Part shown: piece after piece, positions 45,201 through 54,053 of the stretch
Layout of the letters: the number at the start of each line of letters is the position of its first letter
Position numbering within the stretch: the first letter of the stretch is position 1
Origin: Ciona savignyi
Lineage: Eukaryota > Chordata > Ascidiacea > Phlebobranchia > Cionidae
Length of the DNA: 64,000 bases
Direction: 5' to 3'
Assembly: GCA_000149265.1 (NCBI GenBank)
Contig: CH002809.1
Span: 125,456-189,455, forward strand
Notes under the pieces: model-generated
Seen by the model: only the letters and a program-made list of their open reading frames with translations
Databases searched by the model: none
Told to the model about the DNA's origin: nothing
Position numbers and translations under genes: made by a program

Positions 45201-45952
45201 ATCGTTGTGCTTTGCCAATTGTAGTGTCACTCTATCCATCTTTATTTGGTAAACTGAGCTGTGGTAGAATAGGATAGGAATTTTATGTTTATCCCCGTGA
45301 ATGGGAGAACCAAGGGGGTTAACACATATCGGTTACTCTTCCGCTGGGCATCTATGTTTACATGTGCGGGCTGATACATGATATCCAAATATTATTAGCA
45401 CGTATCATTACAAACAATCATTGTCCGTGGTAATAAAGTTCAGAGGTAGCATGTCAAAGCTTAAAATGGATACGTTTAAAATGGATAACCTCTGGACTGA
45501 TATTTTAAATGGCCTTTTAATAGTGACTGAAAGTGGCATTCATTGGCACAGCTACAGAGTTTTCTTGCACTTTTTACAATAACTATATGTTGTTTTTTGT
45601 TTGGTTAACACACATATCGCTTAACTGTTTTTCTGACTTGACCAAACAACAATTGTTGACTACAAACCAATTAGTTTCCCATTTACAGTGTATACCATAG
45701 GTGGTAAAGACTTTTCATGTAATCAGTTAAAATTCCATTAAGTTGATGCAATGTTTTTGGCCAAATGTCTTAACCAGAGGCATGTCTGGTTAGTTTTCAA
45801 ATGTGTGATAGAGGTGCAATCATTTAACAAAATAGACTTATTGCAATGTCATAATGCTATCTTTCTTTCAACAGCAGTCTTTCAACAATATGAATAACCT
45901 GGAGTCAACAGACACTTCCTCGCAACAAAGCAATTTCTACAACATTGAATGA
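24101..45952 (+). CDS. NFAT5: NFAT5/TonEBP-like Rel-homology transcription factor
   Basis: About 1,596 codons in 14 exons: 24101-24203 (tentative), 24557-25283, 25987-26323, 29262-29449, 32068-32255, 32940-33080, 33455-33504, 37346-37532, 38498-38620, 38971-41357, 42815-42973, 43529-43566, 45083-45167, 45875-45952. All phases agree. Order: acidic/Ser-rich N-terminus, basic [11 protein letters not shown] (nuclear localisation), Rel-homology region with [17 protein letters not shown] (DNA contact loop), [38 protein letters not shown] domain ([20 protein letters not shown]), then a long Gln-rich region. Vertebrate NFAT5 binds TGGAAA-type sites as an encircling dimer, independently of calcineurin, and drives osmotic-stress genes. 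I see no clear calcineurin motif PxIxIT. Length is close to vertebrate NFAT5, about 1,500. Confidence 0.92.
24297..24503. mobile_element. Palindromic MITE with GGTACCTCTAAATACTACAGG ends
   Basis: Left end GGTGGCTCTAAATACTACAG and right end CTGTAGTATTTAGAGGTACC form inverted repeats of about 30 bp. The same element lies inverted at 55,581-55,807, with a fragment at 47,280-47,332. The interior carries CCCTAACATT-like short motifs. Confidence 0.8.
24557..25283 (+). CDS. NFAT5: Exon: NFAT5-like N-terminal region with basic NLS
   Basis: Acceptor TTACAG, donor GTATGT; phase 1 to 2. Encodes acidic and Ser/Pro-rich sequence, then [20 protein letters not shown] followed by [11 protein letters not shown]. 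Position and character match the basic nuclear-localisation segment before the Rel domain in vertebrate NFAT5. Confidence 0.88.
25987..26323 (+). CDS. NFAT5: Exon: start of NFAT5-like Rel-homology region
   Basis: Acceptor TTTCAG, donor GTAAGT; phase 2 to 0. Ends [19 protein letters not shown] and [17 protein letters not shown], near-identical to the NFAT5 DNA-recognition loop (RxRYxxEG). A His run (HHHHH) lies upstream. Confidence 0.95.
26324..29020 (+). other. Large NFAT5 intron
   Basis: AT-rich and free of recognisable exons, SINEs or named elements, in contrast to the SINE-dense introns of the neighbouring genes. Confidence 0.5.
29041..29250 (+). repeat. Tandem duplication of about 104 bp before NFAT5 exon 29262
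   Basis: The segment from CAATGTACATAAACGTCAGA at 29,041 is repeated at 29,145 (CAATGTACATAAACAACAGA), with shared AACTAACCATTTAAA and AAATCATGCCAGCTT blocks. It reaches almost to the exon. Confidence 0.8.
29262..29449 (+). CDS. NFAT5: Exon: NFAT5-like Rel-homology region, middle
   Basis: Acceptor CAATCAG, donor GTAAGG; phase 0 to 2. Encodes [20 protein letters not shown] and [19 protein letters not shown], the core of the Rel N-terminal subdomain. Confidence 0.95.
29568..29830. mobile_element. Foldback element, two arms of about 85 bp
   Basis: The left arm from GCGTGTTTTCGAAGATGCCC (29,570) is the reverse complement of the right arm ending GGGCATCTTCGAAAACACGC (29,827). Both continue through the CACTGGGCAAA and AGGTGTTTGCTA blocks. 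Non-coding, in an NFAT5 intron. Confidence 0.88.
29831..31766 (+). other. NFAT5 intron without recognised elements
   Basis: AT-rich intronic sequence with no coding segment I can support. Confidence 0.45.
31767..32057 (+). mobile_element. SINE (main family), full length, abutting an NFAT5 exon
   Basis: tRNA-like head GTCCGGCCGGTTAGTCTAGC, box-B-like GGTGCGAAACTGG, tail ATGAATATCCTATC. It ends about 10 bases before the exon at 32068. Confidence 0.92.
32068..32255 (+). CDS. NFAT5: Exon: end of NFAT5-like Rel N-terminal subdomain
   Basis: Acceptor GAACAG, donor GTAAGT; phase 2 to 1. Encodes [35 protein letters not shown] and NRINC, highly conserved with NFAT5. The acceptor lies directly after a SINE tail. 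Confidence 0.95.
32657..32917 (+). mobile_element. hAT-like MITE with 8-bp target duplication next to an NFAT5 exon
   Basis: Starts CAGTGTTTTTCTGATCTGCC and ends TGAGAACCACTG. Flanking 8-mers GTTTAAAG at 32,649-32,656 and 32,918-32,925. Same family as 56,395-56,749 (shared TTAGTGTCTAGTTCGTTCTT). It ends 22 bases before the exon at 32940. Confidence 0.85.
32940..33080 (+). CDS. NFAT5: Exon: IPT (dimerisation) domain, part 1
   Basis: Acceptor TTAACAG, donor GTAAGC; phase 1 to 1. The junction restores NCTQP. Encodes [20 protein letters not shown] then [17 protein letters not shown], the start of the Ig-like IPT fold. Confidence 0.92.
33455..33504 (+). CDS. NFAT5: Exon: IPT domain, part 2 (short)
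   Basis: Acceptor TTCTAG, donor GTATGA; phase 1 to 0, 50 bp. Encodes [17 protein letters not shown], bridging to the IPT core. Confidence 0.85.
33505..36670 (+). other. Largest NFAT5 intron (to 37345)
   Basis: AT-rich with no supported exon. A hAT-like element occupies 36,679-37,148 near its 3' end. Confidence 0.45.
36679..37148 (+). mobile_element. hAT-like element, 470 bp, with 8-bp target duplication
   Basis: Inverted ends CAGTGCTTCCCAAACT and AGTTTGGGAAGCCCTG, with GGGGTCGC near both ends. Flanking 8-mers GTCTAAGT at 36,671-36,678 and 37,149-37,156. No transposase. Confidence 0.9.
37346..37532 (+). CDS. NFAT5: Exon: end of IPT domain
   Basis: Acceptor TTACAG, donor GTATGT; phase 0 to 1. 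Encodes [15 protein letters not shown] and [20 protein letters not shown], matching the last IPT strands of NFAT5 (VKVPPYH...FTYTP). Confidence 0.93.
38353..38455 (+). repeat. Short tandem repeat, 31-bp unit, three copies
   Basis: AATTTATCAGAGATATATTA-CAATGCACAAG repeats with a 31-bp period just before the NFAT5 exon at 38498; the third copy is diverged. Confidence 0.8.
38498..38620 (+). CDS. NFAT5: Exon: helical linker after IPT
   Basis: Acceptor GACGCAG, donor GTTCGC (weak); phase 1-1. Encodes [20 protein letters not shown] then [11 protein letters not shown], a predicted helix of unknown role. Phases fit both neighbours. Confidence 0.75.
38712..38955 (+). repeat. Intronic minisatellite, TCAATGGTTGA theme
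   Basis: Units of about 35 bp containing CAATGGTTGAAAGTTCATTT and AAAAGTTGATTTT repeat about six times between NFAT5 exons. Confidence 0.8.
38971..41357 (+). CDS. NFAT5: Exon: long Gln-rich transactivation region
   Basis: Acceptor ACTGCAG, donor GTAAGT; phase 1 to 0, 795 codons. Rich in Gln, Asn, Ser, Thr and Pro, with two internal repeats: NPVQQNI units near 40,040-40,150, and units of about 35 residues with [20 protein letters not shown] near 40,870-41,225. Near the end is [13 protein letters not shown]. Vertebrate NFAT5 also has a Gln-rich C-terminus that activates transcription, mostly in one large exon. Frame remains open to 41492 past the donor. Confidence 0.9.
41358..41492 (+). other. 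Open extension past the NFAT5 donor with a copied exon end
   Basis: Beyond the donor at 41,358 the frame stays open and reaches [10 protein letters not shown], followed by a GTAGGC donor at 41,460 in the same phase, then a stop at 41,490-41,492. HLxNDQLIQQ and the sequence after it repeat at 42,945-43,050, the end of the next exon. May be an alternative exon end or a decayed duplicate. Confidence 0.6.
41992..42708 (+). repeat. Tandem duplication of about 358 bp in an NFAT5 intron
   Basis: Block from ATCTTTTGTAACTGTGGGTA (41,992) is repeated from 42,350, with both copies ending TTGCATTTCAACTATAAGTA. The second copy has a few substitutions and small indels. Confidence 0.9.
42815..42973 (+). 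CDS. NFAT5: Exon: NFAT5-like C-terminal region
   Basis: Acceptor ACTCAG, donor GTAAGT; phase 0-0. Encodes [20 protein letters not shown] and ends [10 protein letters not shown]. Ser/Thr/Gln-rich, as in the exon before. Confidence 0.85.
43529..43566 (+). CDS. NFAT5: Microexon of NFAT5-like gene
   Basis: 38 bp between TTTAGCAG and donor GTAAAA. Encodes [12 protein letters not shown]; phase 0 to 2, exactly what the flanking exons need. A NAG tandem acceptor allows one extra Gln from 43,526. Confidence 0.7.
43912..44423 (+). mobile_element. Tigger-like MITE, 512 bp, TA target site
   Basis: Ends CAGTAGAACCCCGCTTACC and CTAAGCGGGGTTCCACTG, the classic Tigger/pogo terminal inverted repeat, each flanked by TA. 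Internal GTGGTCGCGTT-type sub-repeats; no transposase frame. Confidence 0.92.
44772..45012 (+). repeat. Tandem duplication of about 120 bp before an NFAT5 exon
   Basis: Two copies share ATATGGTG, AAATCTTATGAATG/AG, TTTATATCACTTCAC and AGGTGTTCCACAAT, at 44,772-44,880 and 44,893-45,010. Confidence 0.85.
45083..45167 (+). CDS. NFAT5: Exon: NFAT5-like, Gln run
   Basis: Acceptor ATTTCAG, donor GTCACC; phase 2 to 0. Encodes [20 protein letters not shown] then SQQQQQQQQ. Confidence 0.8.
45265..45330 (-). mobile_element. SINE (main family), short tail fragment
   Basis: Only the tail end, with ATCCCCGTGAATGGGAGAAC and AAGGGGGTTAAC, in the last-but-one NFAT5 intron. Confidence 0.8.
45875..45952 (+). 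CDS. NFAT5: Terminal exon of NFAT5-like gene
   Basis: Acceptor TCAACAG (tandem CAGCAG possible); phase 0. Encodes [20 protein letters not shown] then FYNIE and TGA. Confidence 0.88.
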   Translation, partial: QSFNNMNNLESTDTSSQQSNFYNIE

Positions 45953-47068
45953 AAGCTGGGACTGATTGTGATTGCTTAAATCCTTGTGACCCACAATTCA
46001 ATTATTGATTGATATTATATATCGATTGCATGTAGCAAACCCAAGGGCATCAGGCGCAATTCATTTGCTGAAAAACTATGTTTTAACTGTGGTTCCCTTG
46101 CATTTTTTATAAATATTTATCTTGTCTACTGTCAATTTCGTTGACAGTACGCTGGCATGGCAAGCGAATTGCTGTACATGGAGCGTTATAACATGATCTG
46201 TGCCAAAATCCCGTGTTCCAAACCCGTTATATTTGCAGCGTTTATATTTTTCTCAATCGCCCGTTTATTTTCCTCGTAACAGTTTCATTTGGTTGTCAGC
46301 GGTCTGTAGCGAACACTCTTGTACGTTTTATTCGCTTCTGATTCCCTGGATTTTTATTTAACTACAGTCACTTTGGTGCAATTTTTGATTTTACCATTAT
46401 TGTATCGATCTCGACTGAACGTACGGGCTACAGAAGGCGGATAAATAATTCGGTTTTATCGGACTTGATGCTTCGTGCGAACTTGCACACTCTTGCCACC
46501 ATTCGTTATTGTGAGACCTCCGAGACCAACCAGTAAACAGTTCGACTTGTATTTTTGTAAGTTTAACAATGCACTGTACAAGCAAGCAATGTATAACCGG
46601 CGATTTATTTTAATTTAATATGACCACATTCTTTTCTTGGGTTCGTTGTGCATTCATTTCTGAGCCCAACGGTTTTGTGCGATTCATATTTATTCCTTTT
46701 GTTCATTTCTTCGATCATGTTGTATATTACACAATGACACCTGTACTATAGATGCTGCTTATTAGCTCGCAATCGGTTAACCTGCAACGCTTATATTTCT
46801 TCAGTAGCACAAAAGCATAACCCGGACAACGTAACACAAATCAGCAAAAACATTCTTGCTTTCAACCAGTTTCTAAACCCCAAATTCCTTGTATATAAGC
46901 AAATCACTACTCACTGTACAGCACAGCAAAGGAAGGTTACAACTATATGTTAACCGCAGGTGTGTTGTGATTACTTGAACCTTGAATTGAATATTTTACA
47001 CAAATTTTCCCGTATGGGGTCCCTACAACCTACTTTTACAACCCTTTCGGTTTATTTATATAAATAAC

Positions 47069-47074
47069 AATAAA
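47069..47074 (+). terminator. NFAT5: Candidate polyadenylation signal for NFAT5-like gene
   Basis: AATAAA about 1.1 kb past the stop. It is the first canonical hexamer I noticed, so a long 3' UTR is likely, but other variants cannot be excluded. Confidence 0.35.
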
Positions 47075-47279
47075 AAAAGTTTCGCAACAACTGTGGGTTA
47101 GAATTACCTTGCTGAAATTAAAGTGCATTTAAACTCCAGTACCGTACTTGCATATATAGTCTGAAAACCCAGCTACGGGATGAGATATTTTTATCTCGTG
47201 GTTTGAAAAACGCAAGTAAAATTCTCACAGCCCATCGTCGTAATGCATCGCCACAACCGTCGGGTTGCCAGAAGTTTTG

Positions 47280-47332
47280 GGATGCCTTCAAATACTACAG
47301 AAACGCTTGGATCACTTAGATTGTTATGGAAA
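47280..47332 (+). mobile_element. Fragment of the GGTACCTCTAAATACTAC MITE
   Basis: CAAATACTACAGAAACGCTTGGATCACTTAGATTG matches the left end of the element at 24,297; the rest is missing. Confidence 0.6.
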
Positions 47333-47920
47333 GTTGTAGCGGTTGCTTATTTATTTACTAATATATATAATATATACTTTACAAAGTAGATTTTTGCGCT
47401 CGATACAATAGAAAATCCTTGCGCGCTGCATATAGAAGTTTTTCCACATATTAATCCAGTAAAATATACAAACAGTTGCTAAGTTATCCAAAAAGGTCCT
47501 TAATCTGGCGGACCAGGAAACCCTAAAGAATACCGTTAAATTGACCAAAAGTTCCTACCCCGCTCCATGAAAAAATATTCCTGTAATTCTCCATATTTAT
47601 CTTTCCGAGACGATTTTGTCCATTCAATTGTGGGGATCTTCCTTTTTTTCTTGGTTAAGGCTTGTGATTGCGCTTGCACTAATTCTGGCATGAGGTTCCC
47701 CAACTAACAGACCTCAGCCAAGACTAAAATAGCTAGCAATCCGACTCCATAAAAAAAACTTCTTTTATTGGTATATTGCAAGCTGATACAATACAATTCG
47801 TACAGTTAAACTGGTTCATTATACATGCTTGAAGATATCGTCTTCAAGCAGGCAGGGCTTGAGTCTGCATTTCAGCACGCGTTTCTGATAATAATTAATG
47901 AAAAGACTTTATACACAACC

Positions 47921-48213
47921 GTCCGGCCCGATGGTCTAGCGGTTAAGTGCGTCGCCTTTCAATCGAAAGGTTGCAGGTGCGAAACTGGTCGCTAGCTAGT
48001 CGGTTGTGTCCTTGGGCAAGGCACTTTACGGACATTGCCTGAACCCAGCGGATTAATGGGTTCTACCAAATTGAAGGAACGTGTCTATCATATACAACAC
48101 ACTGCAATAGCTCCGGTAACCCGACGATGGGCGCGAGGTGATCTGACGATTGCCCGTGTGATAACCCCCTAGTTTTTCCCATTCACGGGGATAAACATGA
48201 ATATCCTATTCTA
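47921..48213 (+). mobile_element. SINE (main family), full length
   Basis: GTCCGGCCCGATGGTCTAGC to AATATCCTATTC; one of the best-preserved copies. Confidence 0.92.
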
Positions 48214-48414
48214 AAACATCAGCTTGCAATACGTATGGCATGGGGATTATATTCCGTTGACACGCACAGAAAGTGAGGCAAACGGGTTTTTAGAACAGGC
48301 GCACACAGCTGTGCAGCATGCAATAATGGCTTACTTAAACAATTTAACAAAACTTAATATAATAAGCAACAAATATTACACAAGCCGCGAATGTCACACA
48401 CAATTCCCCAAGAT

Positions 48415-48697
48415 ATTAGTCTGTTGGTGTAGTGCCACGCCTTTCAACCGAAAGGTTGCAGGTCCGAAACTGGTCGTTAGTTAGTCGGTTGTTTACTTGG
48501 GCAATGCACTTAACGGACATTGCCTGATATCAGCGGATTAATGGATTCTACCAAATTGAAAAAACTTTTTATCATGCATAACACACTGCAATAGCTTCGG
48601 TAACCCGACAGTGGGCGCGATGTGATCTGACGATTGCCTGTGTGGTAAGCCCCTTGGTTTTCCCAATCACAGGGATAAACATGTATATCCTATCTAT
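48415..48697 (+). mobile_element. SINE (main family), variant head
   Basis: TTAGTCTGTTGGTGTAGTGC to GTATATCCTATCTA. Confidence 0.88.
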
Positions 48698-48934
48698 TTC
48701 TGAGATTTAACCCGAATTGCTGATCGGACGCTTATAAACTATGTCCATTCCAACCTTATATATATATATATGCGATTAAGTAACATCACCAACCTATATT
48801 CATATATGTAAATCGTTTAGTCAGGATGTATTAGTAATTGAAAGTCCGGGAATAGTTAGTACAGTGTCGTAACGTTTTTAATCTGTCAGGTGGCGATAAA
48901 GAGAAAACTAGTTCGGTACGAATATTTTCGTTGT

Positions 48935-49052
48935 TCGTGTGGCCGAATGGTTAACGCGACCGATACATATAACGACTTCTATACAAAAAAACGGTCCTGG
49001 TGAATAGCCCATCGTCGGTTCGAAACTTGGCTCGGTAAAAAAAAAAATTTTT
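48935..49052 (+). mobile_element. Second tRNA-like SINE family, poly(A) tail
   Basis: Box-A-like GTGGCCGAATGGTTAACGCG, box-B-like GGTTCGAAACTTGG, then a run of A. Related copies at 58,686-58,785 (inverted) and 58,990-59,099. Confidence 0.75.
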
Positions 49053-49183
49053 TCGCTGTTTAAGTCTTTTCCGCATGTGTTTTTGCAAAGCTAAGACTTT
49101 CGCGACTTTCGCCGATATTCTTCAACAGCCGACATCTCGTGACTAAAAAGGAATATTTAATTCAAATTCTTAAGGATGTTGTA

Positions 49184-49363
49184 GATAGAATAGGAATGGA
49201 TATTCATGTTTATTCCCGTGAATGGAAAAAACAAGGGGGTTATCACACGGGCAATCGTCAGATCACCTCGCGCCCATCGTCGGGTTACCAGAGCTATTTC
49301 AGTGTGTTGTATATGAAAGACACGGCCCAATTTGGTAGAACCCATTAATCCGCTGGGTACAGA
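49184..49363 (-). mobile_element. SINE (main family), tail half
   Basis: GATAGAATAGGAATGGATAT to ATTAATCCGCTGGGT; ends before the assembly gap. Confidence 0.88.
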
Positions 49364-49465
49364 CGATATCTAAAAATCACCAAGTAAAATATTCCAGTTT
49401 AACCTCGTAAAAACCTCCATATTAAAAGAAAATTATAATACACAATTTACGTTTGGGAAAAACGA

Positions 49466-49565
49466 NNNNNNNNNNNNNNNNNNNNNNNNNNNNNNNNNNN
49501 NNNNNNNNNNNNNNNNNNNNNNNNNNNNNNNNNNNNNNNNNNNNNNNNNNNNNNNNNNNNNNNNN
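49466..49565. other. Assembly gap of 100 N
   Basis: Exactly 100 N, the usual placeholder for a gap of unknown size; flanked on both sides by pieces of the main SINE family. Confidence 0.95.
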
Positions 49566-49758
49566 AGTGGTTAGGGGCGTCGCCTTTCAATCGAAATGTT
49601 GCAGGTGCGAAACTGGTCGCTAGCTAGTCGGTTGTGTCCTTGCAATAGCTCCGGTAACCCGACGATGGGCGCGAGGTCATCTGAAGATTGCCCGTGTGAT
49701 ACCCCCTTGGTTTTCCCATTCACGGGGATAAACATGATATCCTATCCTATCAATTTTA
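49566..49758 (+). mobile_element. SINE (main family), internal deletion, after gap
   Basis: AGTGGTTAGGGGCGTCGCC to GATATCCTATCCTATC; lost its start to the gap and lacks the central block. Confidence 0.86.
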
Positions 49759-49759
49759 C

Positions 49760-51220
49760 CAAAAAAGAAACGTCCAATTGAGGTCATATACTTTTATAAA
49801 TATTATGTGGTTAAAATACGCAGTGGTACGTTTAGTCGCATTCCAATAAAAATTATTTTTCCAAATCTTTATCAAATAAGTCATTTATCTTTTTATTTTT
49901 TTTGTGAGAAAACAAAAATATGTTCAATTGAGTTGAAAATTTAAGATATATTAGCTCAATCTTTTTAATGTTGTTTTATGTTAAGTTATTTATAGAACAA
50001 GGATTTGGAGTGAAGAAACAAACAGTGTTCTCTTTGTATGATAATGACATATAGCACGTATCATTAGGTCCGAATGGCGGAAATTTTCTGCTTAGACAAA
50101 CATATGCTGGTGTACAGTGAATATGGGGTTTTACAAATAGGAAATGGAAATCCTTTTTATTGTATCTTGAAATAACGGTTATACAAATTTAAAATATTTC
50201 TATGAATTATATTTTCTTTTGTTGACGTGTTTTAAGTTCAACAGTAATGATAAATAAATAGGACAGTTTTTATGACAAAGTTCTTACTCCTGCAATTCTA
50301 TACATCAAAACACATAATTGCCCTATCCTATTTTTCCTACATCTGCGAAGGTACTTTATTACCATTATTTTCGCACAAATTGTTCGAGTTTGTCACCGCC
50401 ACCCCGAAAATATCGGGTCTAGCTAAAACACTTGGTGAAACACAACTACGATTGGAAATGCTGACCATTCGGCCACACGACCGATACATATACCTCCTCA
50501 TATATTTATAAAAACGACGGAAGTGACGCACCCATCTTGACTTCAAAACTTGTGTCAGTAAAAAAAAAATACTATTGGAAATAAAGTAGGTTAGGAAATT
50601 TTTCACTCCGAATTCGGCATATAAACAACTTCTGCAAATTTCTGTGGTGTTAACGCCCAGGATTGCGTGAGAATGGTTAAGGTTGGTCCGACATTGAGTT
50701 CAAATGAGGTTTCTCAACATTCGTCACGTTTCTAAGCTTCACTGATGCAAATTGCGCTTGTAATTGGACCCAGCATTCGACACGCTTCTACGATTTTGCG
50801 CACAATTTTACTGTAGCTGCGATTTGCATACTCAAAATATTTTTAAATAAAAGTAATATATAGACGTTTGGGATATCCGCCTCTAGGTAATATACCTAAT
50901 TAATGTATATTAAATTAACTTTAGCCTGGAATAACAAAATAATTAAGAAACTTGTCCGAACAATGTACTACGAAGTAATAGACCACCATAGTTAAGTATA
51001 TGCTATTAAACTGTAGAGTTGCAGTTCTTTATATTGAGACAAAGTTAAGAAATAAAATGTAAAAAAATACTATATAATTATATATAAACAAATAAATGTG
51101 TGACTGTGACTAAAAAAATGCATTTTTTTTTCTAAATGGATGTGTAACGCAGGTGGTTGTGCCTTATTGTGGCCCAGTGAAAGCATACTTGTAAATCAGC
51201 ACATAATTTACATAACTAAC
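49760..51220. other. Intergenic AT-rich sequence
   Basis: No gene supported. 50,454-50,572 holds a degraded copy of the second tRNA-like repeat (CATTCGGCCACACGACCGAT). Confidence 0.45.
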
Positions 51221-51226
51221 CCGGAT

Positions 51227-51415
51227 GATCTTTAATGTAGTCGGTTAGGTCCACAGCCAATTTGTAAACTTCTCTTAAATACAGTGGATTAGAACTAAGT
51301 GGCAATCCTATTTAACACAATGCAATAGATCCGGTAACCCGACGGTGAACACCCGGTAATCTAATTGCACGTGTTAACGCCCCTGCGATTCCCAATCATG
51401 TATTATACATCATTT
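51227..51415 (+). mobile_element. Degraded SINE relative
   Basis: Blocks TAGTCGGTTAGGTCC, CAATGCAATAGATCCGGTAA and CCCGACGGTGAACACC in order. Confidence 0.6.
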
Positions 51416-51688
51416 GAATATATTTTTTTTTAATTTTAAATAATGCTTAAAGGTCAAATAAGTACAAATTGACTGAACATAAAAAAGAAATCGGAATCTT
51501 TTTTTCTACAGCGGCGTGTCTCGAAAAACAGCAGTCTTGTTCGAAAAAGTCTCTTTTATACCCATTAAAAAGACCTCGGGTATGGATGTGTTTCTAATAA
51601 AGCTTGTGGAACAGAGAACAATATACAGTTTATATACGTTAAGAACATGCAGTTTTAAAGCTGGACATTGTCTTTAATTAAAGCTATG

Positions 51689-51690
<2 letters not shown>

Positions 51691-51728
<38 letters not shown>
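51691..51728 (+). repeat. (AT)n microsatellite
   Basis: Uninterrupted AT dinucleotide run of nearly 40 bases in the NFAT5-CA intergenic region. Confidence 0.9.
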
Positions 51729-51734
<6 letters not shown>

Positions 51735-52526
51735 GTTAAATTTAAAATTATTTGTTTGTAATGTAATTATGTAATTTTGCCTATTTAACCTTAAATTATA
51801 TATTTATATATAGATATATATCTATTTTCGTCAATCCTAAGCAAATTACAATACATAGTTTTACTTAGAGTTTACTTTAAATTATAAATACAGTTTTAAC
51901 CCTATAACGTTATCTTCTAAGTTCACAAAAGCCAGATAGAAGTTTATTTGGATTAGCAGCTAGATGGATTTTATACACAGAGGGACAGTGTGGTGTTGTG
52001 GATCTTGCTTTTTTTGTTTAAATTGCAATTATATTGTCTTGTGGTATTATAGATTTATTTTTTTTACTAAATCTGCATCTTAGAAGGAAGCAACTAAAAA
52101 TAAGCAAAGTAATGCTAAATGAAGAGTAGTGCGTGCGTTAAAGGTAGTGTTAGGGCTGAGGTTAGATGTTTAGTACTGGGATTGAGAGTAGGTTTGTAGG
52201 GAAATGCTTAAAAATTTTTCTTTTCCACCTTTTTTCTTCTCTCTTTACCTCTGTTAAGTTTTGTCTTTTTAATACATTATGGCTTTAATGAAAATTTCTT
52301 TTCATTTGATACGTCTTTTGCGCTTAAGAGTTGTGTGGTCCCAGAACCCTGTCTGTTGGCCAATCGTGGGACCTGTCTGCTTTAGTCTCATACAGAAAAT
52401 ACGCATTACATTAAGTCCATAACATTTGGTGTTGTTTAAAAGCTTTTTCTTTGAATTCTATCCTACCCATTTATAAATATTAATAAACCTAAGTTTCAGA
52501 TTTACCATTGTGACTATAGTATAAAC

Positions 52527-52816
52527 CAGGTATGTCCAACATTTTATTGTAGTGGGTCATTTTAACTTGAAATAACTCAATAGGCCGCAGAACTATTAAA
52601 TTTCAAGAAAAATTGGTACATAAAGAAAAAATTAAAAACCATTAATTTATAATCCTGTATTCCTGTTGCTCCCATACTTATAGCCTACTATTGCCGCGCC
52701 CCTAAAAGCTGACTGGTACGTTTTAATTAGCTAAGATTCAAAGTTCAAAATACTACTTGAAAATGACTAGCGGGCCGCACAAAAATCTCAGGTGGGCCGC
52801 AGGTTGGACATCCCTG
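52527..52816 (+). mobile_element. hAT-like element, 290 bp, with 8-bp target duplication
   Basis: Inverted ends CAGGTATGTCCAAC and GTTGGACATCCCTG. Flanking 8-mers GTATAAAC at 52,519-52,526 and 52,817-52,824. Internal GGGCCGCA near both ends, as in hAT elements of this kind. Confidence 0.92.
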
Positions 52817-53158
52817 GTATAAACAGTGTTACTTCCGCGGGTGAAGTAACGGGTTGCAAGTTTAAAAATGACGCGTATCGTTGAGTAAACACGCAGTTTA
52901 TGTCCTATAGTTGTAATTGTCGGTAATGGTTGATACGGAATGATACGATACAGAAATGTTGGGGTATAACGATACGGTACGGTGAATGTGGTTTCTGTAG
53001 TAAATAAAAGAACCAAATCAGTAAACTTACGAGTCTACATATAAATCATAAATATCACAGACTCACCAAACTTTGGCTTTAAGCGGTACGGAAAAATACG
53101 GTATCGGAAGAAATGGTACACTGCAGTCTCTAAAAGACACGCGGTCTATAGTATAGGC

Positions 53159-53553
53159 CAGTGGTTCTCAAACTTTTTTGGTTGCGACGCCTTTTCAAAT
53201 TTTGCTGAGCTTGCGACGCACCAGTCATAAAATTATTGCTACCAAAGTTATCTTTAGTGGTTTTGCACACGTAATGAAGAAATAAAATACAATAAAAGAA
53301 CAATAGCCACGTCCCCACCCGTTAGTAATTTAGTTCATATCTAATCTAATGTGCCGTATGGGCTTGTTTATTTTTGCAAAGATCGTGGAACCTTGGGAGA
53401 ATCTTTGAAACTGCCACCCTCATTTATCTTTTAACGTCTATTCGTGATGGATATTTGCTAATAATCAGTGCAGTTTCGAACGCAATGGCTGTGCGACGCT
53501 CTACACGATTTCAAACCACCAGGGCGTCGCGACGCACAGTTTGAGAACCGCTG
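53159..53553 (+). mobile_element. hAT-like element, 395 bp
   Basis: Inverted ends CAGTGGTTCTCAAACTTTTT and CAGTTTGAGAACCGCTG, with GCGACGC repeats inside both ends. The flanking 8-mers are diverged, so no clean target duplication. Confidence 0.85.
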
Positions 53554-54001
53554 GTTAGGTGATTGCAACAGAAACTCCCATTATTACGTATATCGATTGT
53601 GACACAATTAATGCTAATTTTACATAGACATCAAGAAAACATATAAGCAAATAAAAAAAAATAATGGGTCAAGATATCTTACAGACAGTGTCTGGTCATA
53701 AATACTATTTTCCTGATGGTATTAAATGTTTAAAAGCGGCTTTCATACATAACTTTGTTTTGTAAAAAAATAACAGTAATTACAAACATTGTATATATTG
53801 AATTGCTGCAAATCAGCACTACCTACTTCCACACGATTTATTGATTTCGCACAAATTGAACCATTATGGTGTTATTAACAAATATAAACTTTTATTACCT
53901 CAAAGATTATACATTGCATAAATTTACTATATAACAGTAAATCGTGGTACGTAATTTAAAATTTTGTAGATTTGTGTTTGAACAAGAAACTGATAGGCAC
54001 A

Positions 54002-54053
54002 ATGTCCAGGGTTGCAGTGCATTTGATAGCCTTGTTGTCAATTCTATATAAAG
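54002..54053 (+). CDS. Exon 1 of carbonic anhydrase: signal peptide
   Basis: ATG at 54002; [17 protein letters not shown]; donor GTAAAT; phase 1. Start chosen because the peptide is a good signal sequence and the phase fits exon 2. Confidence 0.8.

Noticed and set aside
48941..49035. Possible tRNA gene
   Set aside because: Box-like motifs are present but the spacing and insert do not allow a cloverleaf, and the copy has a poly(A) tail like a SINE.
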